Source of the DNA: Xestospongia bergquistia
Taxonomy: Eukaryota; Porifera; Demospongiae; Haplosclerida; Petrosiidae
Assembly: GCA_963965975.1 (NCBI GenBank)
Contig: OZ014424.1
Span: 4,030,001 to 4,094,000 of the forward strand
DNA: 64,000 nt
Reading direction: 5' to 3'
The position numbers were made by a program, and so were the translations under genes. Numbering within the stretch: position 1 is the first letter of the stretch; each line of letters starts with the position of its first letter. The notes under the pieces are model-generated. The model saw only the letters and a list, made by a program, of their open reading frames with translations. It was not told the DNA's origin and searched no databases. This document shows, piece by piece, positions 38,301 to 49,200 of this stretch.

Positions 38301-41300
38301 AATTCATAGTTTTACTGCCACCTCATAAGATTATGTAATAATAATATTATAACAATGTTGTCAATGTTCCTTGTTGCTGTTTTATTTCAAATATGTATAG
38401 ATGCTTATAAGAGAGCTATGGAAAGTGGAGAAATGGATGTAGCATATGGGCGTATCATGCTTCTTGGAACTGCAGGTGTTGGTAAAACCAGTTTAAAGCG
38501 ATCATTAATGAAGCTACCTTGGAGACCTCGCACAAATAGTACGACAATATCTGAAGTCAGCTGTGTTCGGCCATTTGGACATCAATGGTACAACATGAGT
38601 CTTGAAGATGATGACAAGTTAATAATGGTCACTGATAAGGATGAGATGGAAGAAATGGCAAAGCTACTTTCTTTAGTACACCGAGATCCTTCTCATACTA
38701 CATCTGTACTCAGTAGTGTATCAGTCTCATCACTCTATTCTGAAATTGATGTGATGGAAACAGTATCCACAAAGCAAATTAAAGACATAGAGAGAAGTCA
38801 AGTAGATTTGATTTTGTCAGATGCCATATCACATACCAAGAAAATGTCCTCCAATGATCTTAACAATGTTAAGCCCCAACCATTTTTACACATCTGGGAT
38901 TGTGGTGGTCAGCCAGTTTTTCTTGAAATCCTTCCAGCATTTCTCACTCCTCGTACAATGTTCCTCCTCATGTTTGATGCTTCAAAGGATTTCAATGAAA
39001 GATGGCAGTCTGTGCATCATGTGGCTGGGGTAGAAACACTTGATGAGGAAGTGAATGTGACCACACTTGATCTGATGCTTAATTGGATGGCTAGCATTGA
39101 TGGTCACCTGATGAGGTATAACAGTGATGGTGGTCTTTGTGAGTACCCTCGTATGTATTGCATTGGTACTCATGGTGATATCTTAAGGACTGAAGTTAAA
39201 AAAAAGGAAGTCATTGAGAATTTGGAGTCTCATTACAAGGACAAAACATATTTTCAGCTCATTGATAACACCCTAATAATCGACAACACCACTTCTGGCA
39301 GAGGAGAAAATGAAGATCCCAATCTGGCTAAAGTTCGTAGAGCCATCTGTCAGTTCACTTATGACAAGCTTATTGTCAAAACACCAGTCAGCTGGGTTCT
39401 CTTTCGTAAAGTGATTCAACGGTTTAGTAAAAATGTTATCAATCTTAATGAAGCTCATGCTATTGGAGTAGCTTGTAAAATTCCTCATGATGATGTTCCT
39501 AAAACCCTCCTCTTTTATCATGATCTAGGGGTTGTGCTCTTCTATCCCCACATTAAAGGTTTGGAGAACAAAGTTATTATTAAGCCTAAATGGTTTGTAG
39601 ACACACTTGGAAAGGTGTTCACATTACAGAGTAAAGCTGATGGACAAACAAGACAAATGTGGGCATTACTTCGTGAAAAAGGCATTCTAGTACAGCCATT
39701 TTATGTGAAGATTTGGCGACAACATATGGCTGACTTTAGTCCAGAGGCCATCATTGAACTTTTAGTTAGTTTTCGCCTTGCTGCTGAAGTTACTTCTGAG
39801 GAATTTTTCGATCGAACTGTCAAGCAATATTTTCTACCAGCAATGCTTAAGTCATTTAAAGAAGACCCTTCTGAAGCTCCACCTGGTTATTATCTACGAA
39901 CTGCTCCATTACACATCACCTTTAGCACTAAATTTGTACCTCCGGGTTTCTTTACCCGTTTTGTTACTTCTTTTGCAAGACAACCATTTTGCAAGCTGAT
40001 GTTTAAAGATGGGGTATATCGTAATCGTGTCGTCTTTACATATGGCCGGTTACCTATTGATCGTATCATTTTTACTGATCTGCACTCTATTATGCAAATT
40101 GATGTTTTACGATATGCTCCCGATATCCCTCACTTTACACCTATTAATGCAATATGCCAGGAGCTGTTAGTTCTTTTGAATGATTGTGGAAATCAAGTTG
40201 ATCAAGTTCTTACAAATCACAATGACTTCCTTGGTGAATCATTTCAATGTGTTTCTATTAGCAGAGAGTTTAAAGTTGTATGCAAACAATGTCCTCAAAC
40301 TGATGACACTCACTATCTTGTTATTGGAGATGAACAATTATCTAGCATACCAATCTGTTGCGAGAAAAATTTGTCATATCGTATGCCAAGTCTTGAAGAA
40401 GCAGTTTGGTTTAAAGAAGGCATGCTACAAGAACAGGTATCTACATATAATATCTTATTTTTTGTAGTGTTATGTATGTAATAATAGATTGATAAGGAAG
40501 ATGTGGGTACATCTGCTACTGGGCAATTTCAAGAAGGGACATCTCAAGGTATGATCTATGTATGTACTATTTTAATGAATTAAAATTAATTTTAGTGGAA
40601 GTGATTTTGGTTTTTTAAAAATGGTTCCTAATGATGCATTAGAAACATATGACATACTTTTATATAGAATACTAAAGAAGATAAAGAGTTGAACACTTTA
40701 TATTTTATAAATACACACAAGTTAGTTTAGATGTTTTGATTCAAGTTAACGTCGTCTTCAGTGAAGGATTTTTTTTGAAATAATGTTGGTCTTTTATATA
40801 GCAGTGTCTTGTATTTGTTATTATGGTCAACTCCTAGTATTGTAGTTAGCTACTACCTTGAAGCACAAGGGCATTGTTTCCTAAAATCATTCAATGAAAA
40901 TGACCCTAGCTTGGATTAAAGCTCTGAACAAACTTGTTTGTATTTATAACATATAAGCTGTTTAACCCTCTATCTTTCTTAGCATTCTATATTAAAGTGT
41001 GTCAAATTTTTCTAATAATTTTGGCTTCTTACTTGTTTTTTCATGGAATAAAGTTTTGTGACTAACTGAGGATATACGGTTGGTAGCAATTGACCAAAAT
41101 CTTCAAATCAAAACTTTATTTTACTCACTCTATAGTGTTAATTTGATTCATTTGTTACTGATCACTTATCTTACCATTTTCTCTCTCTATATATATATAT
41201 AGTTCAAAGTGACCCATTACAAATATTTCGAAGCCATTCTGCGGATCTATGTGATGCCATTGAAGCTGATCCCCTTCGTATTGTCAACAAACTCAATGCT

Positions 41301-41513
41301 AATGATTTGATAGCTCCTACTGTTCAGAGAGACATTAGAAGTATGACTAGTAATAATTATGACAAAGCTGACAAAATAGTTGAAGAGATACAGAGACAAT
41401 TAGAAGCTAACAACAATCCAGCTGATTATTTAATAAAGGTTTGTACATTTCTTCAAAAACAATCAGACAATATTCTACAGGTCATTGGTTCTAAAATGAT
41501 GAGTCAGCTATAA
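28509..41513 (+). CDS. Roc-COR GTPase with C-terminal death-fold (CARD-like) domain
   Basis: Proposed exons: 28509-28538 (MAEGDSRKLS), 37948-37966 (19 bases), 38401-40436, 40488-40548, 41203-41513; they sum to 819 codons with the stop. The Roc domain has P-loop GTAGVGKT (about 39-46), the G3 motif DCGGQP (about 183) and a G4-like GTHGD (about 273). The segment between P-loop and G3 is ~140 residues, longer than usual. The COR domain follows (SWVLFRKVIQRF, FYHDLGVVLFYP, IIKPKWFVDTL). The last ~100 residues (RSHSADLCDAIEADP, ADKIVEEIQRQL, DYLIKVCTFLQKQ) look like a helical death-fold, CARD-like. Roco proteins are GTP-regulated dimeric signalling switches; a CARD tail suggests recruitment of apoptosis or immune adaptors. 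The big central exons are secure; the two tiny 5' exons are inferred from phase and signals. Confidence 0.8.
29830..30185 (+). repeat. Higher-order insert, copy 1
   Basis: A non-180 segment with 'cacatgccaggcagtcctat', 'aatatcctttaactgc', 'gcaaccaatgaatttcatta' and 'caaaacaattataggatgat'. It recurs at about 31,090-31,440 and, weaker, at about 34,140-34,650. The first two copies are ~1.26 kb apart, close to seven 180-base units, so a larger block of the array was duplicated. Confidence 0.7.
31090..31445 (+). repeat. Higher-order insert, copy 2
   Basis: Matches 29,830-30,185 through 'atgttagccagtctgataat', 'atatcctttaactgctgac', 'tagcaaccaattaattttat' and 'caaaacaattataggataat'. A third, worn copy lies near 34,140-34,650. 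Confidence 0.7.
31652..32035. mobile_element. MITE-like element with terminal inverted repeats
   Basis: The left end reads AGTTGCAGTTATTTAGCGAG and the reverse complement of the right end reads AGTTGCAGTTATTTTTGCGG; the first 14 bases match exactly. The ~384-base interior has no coding capacity. It interrupts the 180-base repeat series. Family not identified; a clear target-site duplication was not seen. Confidence 0.7.
35546..36184. mobile_element. MITE-like element with ~55-base imperfect inverted ends
   Basis: Left end near 35,550 reads gagggaagagagtgtcaaa, later agtaatgtgacatgtc. The right end read in reverse reads gagggaaaagtgtcaaac, later agtaatgtgacatcc. It splits one 180-base unit (its 'gtaactaat' left and 'ataataatgct' right parts are on either side). 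Non-coding interior. Confidence 0.6.
36448..36652. repeat. Fold-back (imperfect inverted repeat) element
   Basis: The ~48-base arms are visible: left 'cagttgcatatacgcagttg' then 'ctatgg', and right read in reverse 'tggttgtgtatatgtggttg' then 'ctccatgg'. About 100 bases separate the arms. Probably a small non-autonomous transposon inside the intron. Confidence 0.6.
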
Positions 41514-43763
41514 GATTTAATGGAGATATCCATTATTTTCAAACACTATGACAATGTAGATTGAGTCACCTATTATATTTTTTCTGTATAATTTTTTTAT
41601 TGTAAAAGAAATTGCTAAGCACTTCTTTCCTTTAAAAATAATATGATAATTTTCAAACTGTGTTTAGAAAAGTAAAGAAATTAATTACTGTAATTATAAT
41701 AGTCTTTATGTGATCAAACATTTTTGTCACAAACTGTGGTATGTTAATTGGTGCAGACATTATTCTCCCTTTACTTACTTATTGTTTTAGTATCAACATC
41801 TATTAGTATGCACACTATGTACTATACAGTTCATAAAGGAAATTCATTGCCTTATGAATTACAATGGATCAAGCTACAACTAATTATTTTCATTAACATA
41901 AACTATAGCTCTTAACTTGCTAATATATAATACAGGCTTCTTAAATATTTTACCTGTTTCAAAAATTGCAATGATTAGGTTTTTTGATAACCAACACAAT
42001 CTTTTCTTCAAGGAAATGTGAAAAACTTGTAAGATTGTCAGAAATGTAGACATAGCAGTGTAAAAGTCAAGTATATTACTTCCTCTTGTAAGAGGAAGTA
42101 ATATACTTGAGGATTGTATAGAGCAGCTAGTAACTCCTGATAGAATAGATTAGCAGAACAGGTTTGATCTTGTTAGAGCTCTTAGGCTGCCAGGTTTTAT
42201 CAGGTTAACATTTTTCTTCCAGACTTTTACATGGACTACATCCTGATCAACATATCTTATATAATCAATTACAACCATCCTTGTGGATATGATGGATAGA
42301 TGAACATGGTAAAACATGTGTTAACAGATGACTAATGAATCATTGTTTATATCTGCTAATGTTCATGTAAAGAGCAATCATAATGAGTGTGAGTATTATG
42401 TATTAGATATTGTATATGTATACTTAATAAGTAGAGTTAGGGATATCCACCTGCAATGAGTTGGAACGCTTGATCTATTTATCTTTGACAATACACTCAT
42501 ACAATGAAATTTTATACCATCAGGTTTTGCTATTAGTCATGAAGAATTGGTTACTGTAATGAGTAGATTGTTTAATTAACTTTATCTAGTGCCTCATTTA
42601 TTCTGCCAATTAACATTGTAACACATTAAAAGAAAAATTCTTCTTGAAAGGATTCATTTAGAAACTTTTTTGCCTTCTAGAATTATTTGAAACTCATCTT
42701 GAGAACAGTAGATGGTTGATCTTCTAAAAATTAACACCTTTAGCACATTCAAGTTCATGTCATATAATTTACTATATACCGTACATTTTTAAATCTCTTT
42801 TTAATGTCTTCATAATTATAATTATTGCTTAATAATTTCAGTTTCATCATTACATTCATTTTGTCTTTTTTTTAAGGACTAAATCTCTTTAAGACATATT
42901 TTTTATCTGCTTCAAATATTGGTAATAGACAAGTTTAATGACTGGGCAATTTGATAAAACTAAATAATCTTTTCTTCAAGAAAAAGTGAAAATTTCCAGA
43001 GATCATTAGAAATATAAATGTGTTTGTGCTGGTAGTAGAAACCAAATAAACCAGCTCCTAGCTCTCATAGAAGTGAGGGCTATATAGAGCAGACAGTAGT
43101 TCCTGATAAAATAGATTAGTGGAAATATCAAATCTTGGACAGAAAATCTGATTGCTCAGTGCCAATTTACCAAAATTAAAGACAATCATTTTTTCACATG
43201 AGTCTTGTATACTTTATTTCTTGTATTTGGAAAAGTTCACTAACAGAAATATCTGTGCTAGAAAATTGAAGCAACTGGGGGGGGAGGGGCAGTGTCATCT
43301 TGTTAGCTAGGGGTCATCATACCCTGCAGGTTTTGTCAGATAAGACCTTTTAAGTGGGCTAAGTTCTAATTAACACCTTTTAGAATCCACCCTTCAAGGT
43401 AGCTTGATAGATAGATGACCAATCACAGTGCTTAGTTTAAATTATATAGAGTTAAATAATCATTATTAATTATGATACCTCTTTTAAATTGATTGGACAA
43501 CCATTTTAATTGAATGAAGATGAAATAAAAAACAAAAAAACATGTAATTATAATAATAAATGCAATAACAATAACCATATATGCATATTTTAAATATTGA
43601 TGCTATAGTACAAGGAAAACAATGATATATAAGAAACATTAAAAGTGATGACTGCCAACCAAACAGCAACAATACCGATATAATATAACCATAACAATAA
43701 TGATATTGTGCACTTGATATAAATAACTGAAAACAATTACTGTTATAGCCAAAGTATATCCAA
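41514..43763. other. Convergent intergenic region with a duplicated element
   Basis: Lies between the 3' ends of the Roc-COR and BEN genes. Two related blocks, about 41,930-42,350 and 42,900-43,420, share 'tcttcaaggaaatgtgaaaa', 'atagagcagctagtaactcc', 'tgataaaatagattag' and 'tgcaggttttgtcag'-type motifs about 0.97 kb apart. They are non-coding and old. A perfect palindrome sits in the first (separate entry). Confidence 0.55.
42067..42110. repeat. Perfect 44-base palindrome
   Basis: The arm tcaagtatattacttcctct-t (21 bases) is followed by GT and its exact reverse complement. The related sequence in the second block near 43,030-43,080 does not keep the palindrome, so it arose or was preserved only here. 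Confidence 0.9.
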
Positions 43764-46090
43764 CTAGTTATCATCTCTATCAACTTGATCATCTTCTCTG
43801 TCATTCTGCTGACTTTGGGATTTTACCAAAAATGGTGGTGACACATGTGTCACTTCTTGATAGTTTAGCTCCCTGGACAGATGTTCTTGCTGTTTGAGAC
43901 TGGATCTTCGAGGACGACGTGCTTGAACACATTTATCAATCATTGTGGAGTGTATCTCTGATTTCCTAGCTGTGTTGTCAAAAAGAACACAGTACGCTAA
44001 AGAGAAAGAAATAAAATTTAAAATGTATTAATCCTCACTCATATAGTCATTTCTATTGATTTACAATTAGGACAATCAGTAGAGAAACAGAGGTAATTGT
44101 ATAATTTAACTGCTCTATTGATACCTCCTTTCCTATTGACAGTTTTATTTTAAAGTATTTAACACTGATACATTTGTTATTTACTTTTAATAGCTGAGAT
44201 AATTGAAGGATCAAGTTGTTCATAGTGTTGACTTGAGGCAGAGAGTGTGGATCGAGCAAGTACTATCCTGTCCCAGTAGACACTCATTAATTTTCTAGCC
44301 AACTGTTTCCCAGTTTTAACAACAGAGAGTATCTGTTGCAGACGAGCAGTTGAAATGAAGACATTACTACCAGGAACCAACTCAATTTTGTCGTCGTCTT
44401 TTTTATCCAGTTTCGTTGGCACTAATGGTGTCTGTTGCTAAAAGAGAGAAGCTGTTTCAACAATGATCATAAAAAATCTTGCAAATATAGAAAGCTAAAT
44501 TCTACAATAAACACCTGCTTAGACTATAGTACAAGAAAGGCCTGCTTAGAGTACGGCACAAGAAAGGCCTTCTTAGAGTATGGCACAAGAAAGGCCTGCT
44601 TAGAGTATGGCACAAGGAAGGCCTTCTTAGAGTATGGCACAAGGAAGGCCTTCTTAGAGTATGATTCATAAATTTACATATAAAAGCCTCTTCCTTTATG
44701 ACAAGTCTATTTAAATGAAACAAGTGTCATGAAACAACAAACAACTATTGCTACAGCATATCTTGAGATGTCCAGTACATGATAGTGTAATGAGATTATT
44801 TAGTTCACATGTGTAAGTTGTACATAATTGACATGTAACAACACTTACTTGACTTTCAACAACATGCACTTTGGTTGCATGAACATCTGTATTATCTTGT
44901 CTGTGCTGTATAGGATGTACTGTGTAAGTATCCAGTGTTCTGGTTTGTCGAAGAGGCTATAGGACATGCATTATTAGAAGTATAATTGTTAATGTACATT
45001 TACTTGGAATTGTAATGACTGGGGCTTTATAGCAATCATTGGTTCCAACGTAGAAACGACTTTTGTCTTCTTAGCTAAAAGGGAAAGATTAATTTGAGTC
45101 ACCTTTGAATCATGATTATAGCTAATCCTACTGAACAAGACATATGGTTTGGGAGGGTTTAATTAGTAACTTATTCAAATTATTTGTTAAATTTAAAATC
45201 AAATTACCAAATTTTAACCTGCTAATTTATTCCTCCCAAATTTGCTATACAGTATATTAATACAAGAAAGTAACATAGTGAGATATTCCAAGTGATGTTC
45301 ACTCTTTGTAAATGTCTATGTCATGTTTAGTCGGGACTCATTATGATGGGATGCCATTTATCAAACTTTAAATTAAATTGGCTCTGATTATTCTACCTAT
45401 AAACAAAGACAATATTCTAATACCATACCCTGTACTATAAACCTTGGAACCTAAATGTATTAATCAGGTTTGGCATTCATTACAAGCAGGTTTTAACCAC
45501 ATCAATTAAAACACTTATGTCTTTCATTTCTATTCTATTTAATTGTACTAAATCATTCGAACACAATACATTGTCAGTGGTTTATTCCTTACTTCCAAGT
45601 GCTCTACATAACTGTTCTTCCAACGCCTGCACTCTCTTCCTCAGCTGTCTGTTTTCCGCCTCCCTTGACGAGCATTTGCTACAGCAATCTGATAGCATAT
45701 CTGTTGTATTAGAAATGGCCACAACAGTTGTAGATCCTTCACTTCCACTGTCTCGAGATGGACTCGCAGCTTCTGGTGGCGATTCTACTGTATGTAAATC
45801 TGCTTGCATCTGCTGCAAATGCCGAGAAAGGACAATTGGATATGCTAAAAGATGCGGATAAGAATCAACGCACAGAAAGAAATTGGGATCTTACCCAAAT
45901 GAGCCACCTGAATTGGACGACTAGGTACTGGGAGAGATGAACTGTCTTCACTAGCGCTGCTTGCACCACTACCTCCATTGGTTTGCAATGCTCGAGGACT
46001 AACTGGAGCTGGAGAAGTAGAGTGAGTACTCGACGATGCGTCTTGCTCGTCCGGCCACATTACGAAGAAATATCGAGTGACTGCAGTCAT
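43764..46090 (-). CDS. BEN-domain protein
   Basis: Six exons on the minus strand: 46090-45895, 45844-45593, 45074-45004, 44956-44849, 44437-44185, 43996-43764; 370 codons, all joins in frame. The N-terminus is Ser/Pro-rich and disordered. Residues ~126-149 form a short coiled coil (SREAENRQLRKRVQALEEQL). Residues ~232-325 resemble a BEN domain: LQQILSVVKTGKQLARKLM, then VLARSTLSAS, LDPSIISAIK and a basic helix KCVQARRPRR. BEN domains bind DNA or chromatin proteins and mostly act as transcriptional repressors, so a nuclear role is likely. The tail is Gln/Asp-rich. The gene follows CCDC40 on the same strand, with 155 bases between CCDC40's stop codon and this ATG. An alternative start is the second Met, 11 codons in (MWPDEQD). 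Domain call rests on pattern memory. Confidence 0.72.
44527..44662. repeat. 27-base minisatellite, five units, in BEN-gene intron 4
   Basis: The unit is approximately 'acaagaaaggcctgcttaga' plus 'gtatggc'. Because 27 is a multiple of three and no stop occurs, several frames on both strands stay open here (reading EYGTRKAF on plus and HTLRRPSLC on minus). It lies inside an intron and is not coding in the BEN model. Confidence 0.9.
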
Positions 46091-46245
46091 TCAGATATGA
46101 GGTGGAGTGTCCGTGTTGTATTATGAAATGACTTATAAACGTGTTTAGGTTGTAATCAATTTTAATAAGCAATAAATAAAGTGCGATACATGTATACACT
46201 TGTTATCACAATATAGCATATGAATAATTCATTACTATAGTTTAT

Positions 46246-49200
46246 CTAAGCCACTGTTATATCTTTGTCTCTCTCTTGAGTTTTCTGTAGTCGATTCATC
46301 AGTTGACTTGATAAGGATGCTAGCAATGGATTGGTTGTCTCTGTTTCTAGTTTTTGTACAACAGACAATAAAGCTTGAAGCTTTTCCTTTTGACGTTGCA
46401 TATCAGCAAATCGTCCATCTTGACTTTTATGTAAGAAACGATATTTATTCTCTTTAGCTGCAGTCAAATACTTGACTCGCGACTGAGTGGACAAGAGCTC
46501 AGTCATTGCCTAAATAGAAATGATAGCAAGTACACAATACACAAGAATATAATTAAAATACTTTACCATTTGTTTTGCTTTCTCCGATTCCTGTAGTTGT
46601 TCTTGAAGTGAGTCATTGATGATTTTAATGTCTTGACATGAAGTCTGTTTCTCTTGGATCTCATTGACAATATTACTCTGAGTTTGTAAGAAATCATTAA
46701 TTTGAATATCACAACTATTGGGGAAAACAAAACAGTAAGGAAATCATGTTATCTTGTAATACTAAATACTATGAATGTATCAATATGAATTTTTGGGAAC
46801 AATTTACAAACCATGTGCTAATGAATTATTCATAAAAGCTGTTAATGTAGATTACATTCTCCCACTACAAGTGATTACTAGCAAACGACAAAGTATGGAG
46901 GTTTGATTGTTGTAGTTAGACATATACCCTTTCAAGAGAATCTTTACCAAAAAAGGATTAAGGTATGCAGCATTAATGGCATACACATGTGTACATGTTC
47001 CCAACATGAGAGGTGCTAACATTAAAAGTGATGCACTTCTGTACAAGTCCATTTTAACAGCAGTGTACTTTCAGAAGCCAGACAATCATATTAACATGCA
47101 CATGACCCGCAGCTACATGGCTACCAAATGCTTCTACATCCATGTTGTAATATGGGAATGTACTATCATCTATCTATGGATTGATGTGATGTATATTACT
47201 TAATGCATTGTTATATAACAGGATTATTGCATTTATTTCTGCATCTATAAAATGCTTGAGTGGATTCGTCTGATAAGTCACTCATACATGTTCTAATACA
47301 CTAGTTTATCAAATGTTTATTTTACAATGTACATACAGTTTGATGTATTATTAATGTATCATGTATATAGTAAATTATTATATTATGTGTACGTACTCAG
47401 AGATATCTTTGTGTGTTTGTTTGATCTTGCGTTGTGTATCAGTTATCTTTTTCTTCAAGTAGCCCTGAGTGTGTTCTTTTTTGCCCGACTTTGACTGGGC
47501 ATCGCTCCTAAAAGAAGCACACAATTAATAGACCTCACCAATATTATGAAGTTGTTAGTCTTAGTAATTTTATTATAACTTTATAACTAGTATTAACTAC
47601 ATTACACTTAACTACATTGGTACATGTACAAGTTGCTTCAATAGGAGGCGTGGTCATACCGTTGTATAATGGTATCTCGGCGATAAACAGCCTTTTCCAT
47701 ATCTTGTATCATTTTTTCTTGTTGTCTTAGTAACTGAGAGTAACGCACCTAACAATATATAATGTCAGGAGATAATATCAGAGAGAACTTTAAGGTAATT
47801 AGTATTACAATGCAGTATTGTTCTTGCTATATTGTTGTTACAAAGTGTTTGGTTCTTTGTAGTTATAATAAATATAATTTAATATATTGATGTGCCTGAC
47901 ATGATTGAACATAAGCGTCCGTCTAATATATGTCATACTGACATCATGTGATCAGTATAATGTTAGTGTAGAAGAGCGTAATTAATTGTGTGGATGGATC
48001 ATTATACCTGCATACGATGAATTTCAGCTTTCATTGCTTTAATTTCAGCCTGTCCAGTTTCAGAATCGACAGACTCCTTCATTTCTTTTGTTAATTGGAT
48101 TTTTTTCTCCCAAAGCATAATTTGATGTCTATAACAAAAATCATATGACATAATATCATGTATACAATACAATATTACAAAAGATTAATTTATTAAGCCA
48201 TTTTGATATACCCAATATTGATCAGTATGTATAGATATTATTACTAACTTACTCTGACTCAACAAGACTGTTTAACATTCTCTCTTTTTCTTCTTGCAAT
48301 TGCTGTACTTTGTCTTGAAGTTGTAAGAACTCAAGCTCTGCTTCCTACAAAGAGAATATTACACAATCATTACATAACTCAGTAATCAAAACCATTAACA
48401 TACATTTCAATAAATTCTGTATTACATAACACTAGATTAAGTGTGTAATAGAATTCATGATTCATATATGATACACCAATATAAGTTAAATGTTTCAATC
48501 TTTGTCAAACAGGTGCATCTTTATACAGTGCATTGGTATATTCTATTAGACATGTAACAATTTATACATGTCATTTTAAACAATTGGGATATATTACATT
48601 TACGTGTTCATGTATGTACATGTACAGTTAATACCAACGCCTAATTTGATTGTTTCATTACATGTACATGATGTATTTCTACAATAAGAACATGAAAACA
48701 CAATTACATGTACATGTATATTTTCAACAGATTTTATATTAATACTTAAATATACTAAAACTACCACAATTCTAGATGTAATTTTACAAAAGAACGCAAT
48801 TACATTACGTACATGAAGTTTGGTTTCTGATATCAATTAAACATTTTTATGTCTGTCTTATTCAGTTTGATCTGTGAAATGTATAATATTATGCAACTAT
48901 TGTGTTTGTGAATAAGTGTGAAATTAATTTACTCTGTATAAGTACAATATTAAAATGTTCAATGTCTATATCAAAAAGTCTTGGAATTTACAGTCAAGTT
49001 ACTAAATCCATTGCATCAAATTCTTTACAATTTACGGAATTGATTGCTCTGTTCTTTTTATTGATAATATCTAGTGGTCTGTCCTTAGTGGTCAAAATGG
49101 TATATAGTCAAAAGTCTCAGACTAAACCAAACTTATAGTAATGGTATACTACATGTAGTTATAGTACATGTACTGCATTAAGTTCCATAAGTTTAATTCC

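Noticed and set aside
43484-43804. 106-codon minus-strand frame rich in Tyr, Phe, Ile and Cys
   Set aside because: It overlaps the BEN gene's last exon in another frame, and its composition is that of translated AT-rich DNA.
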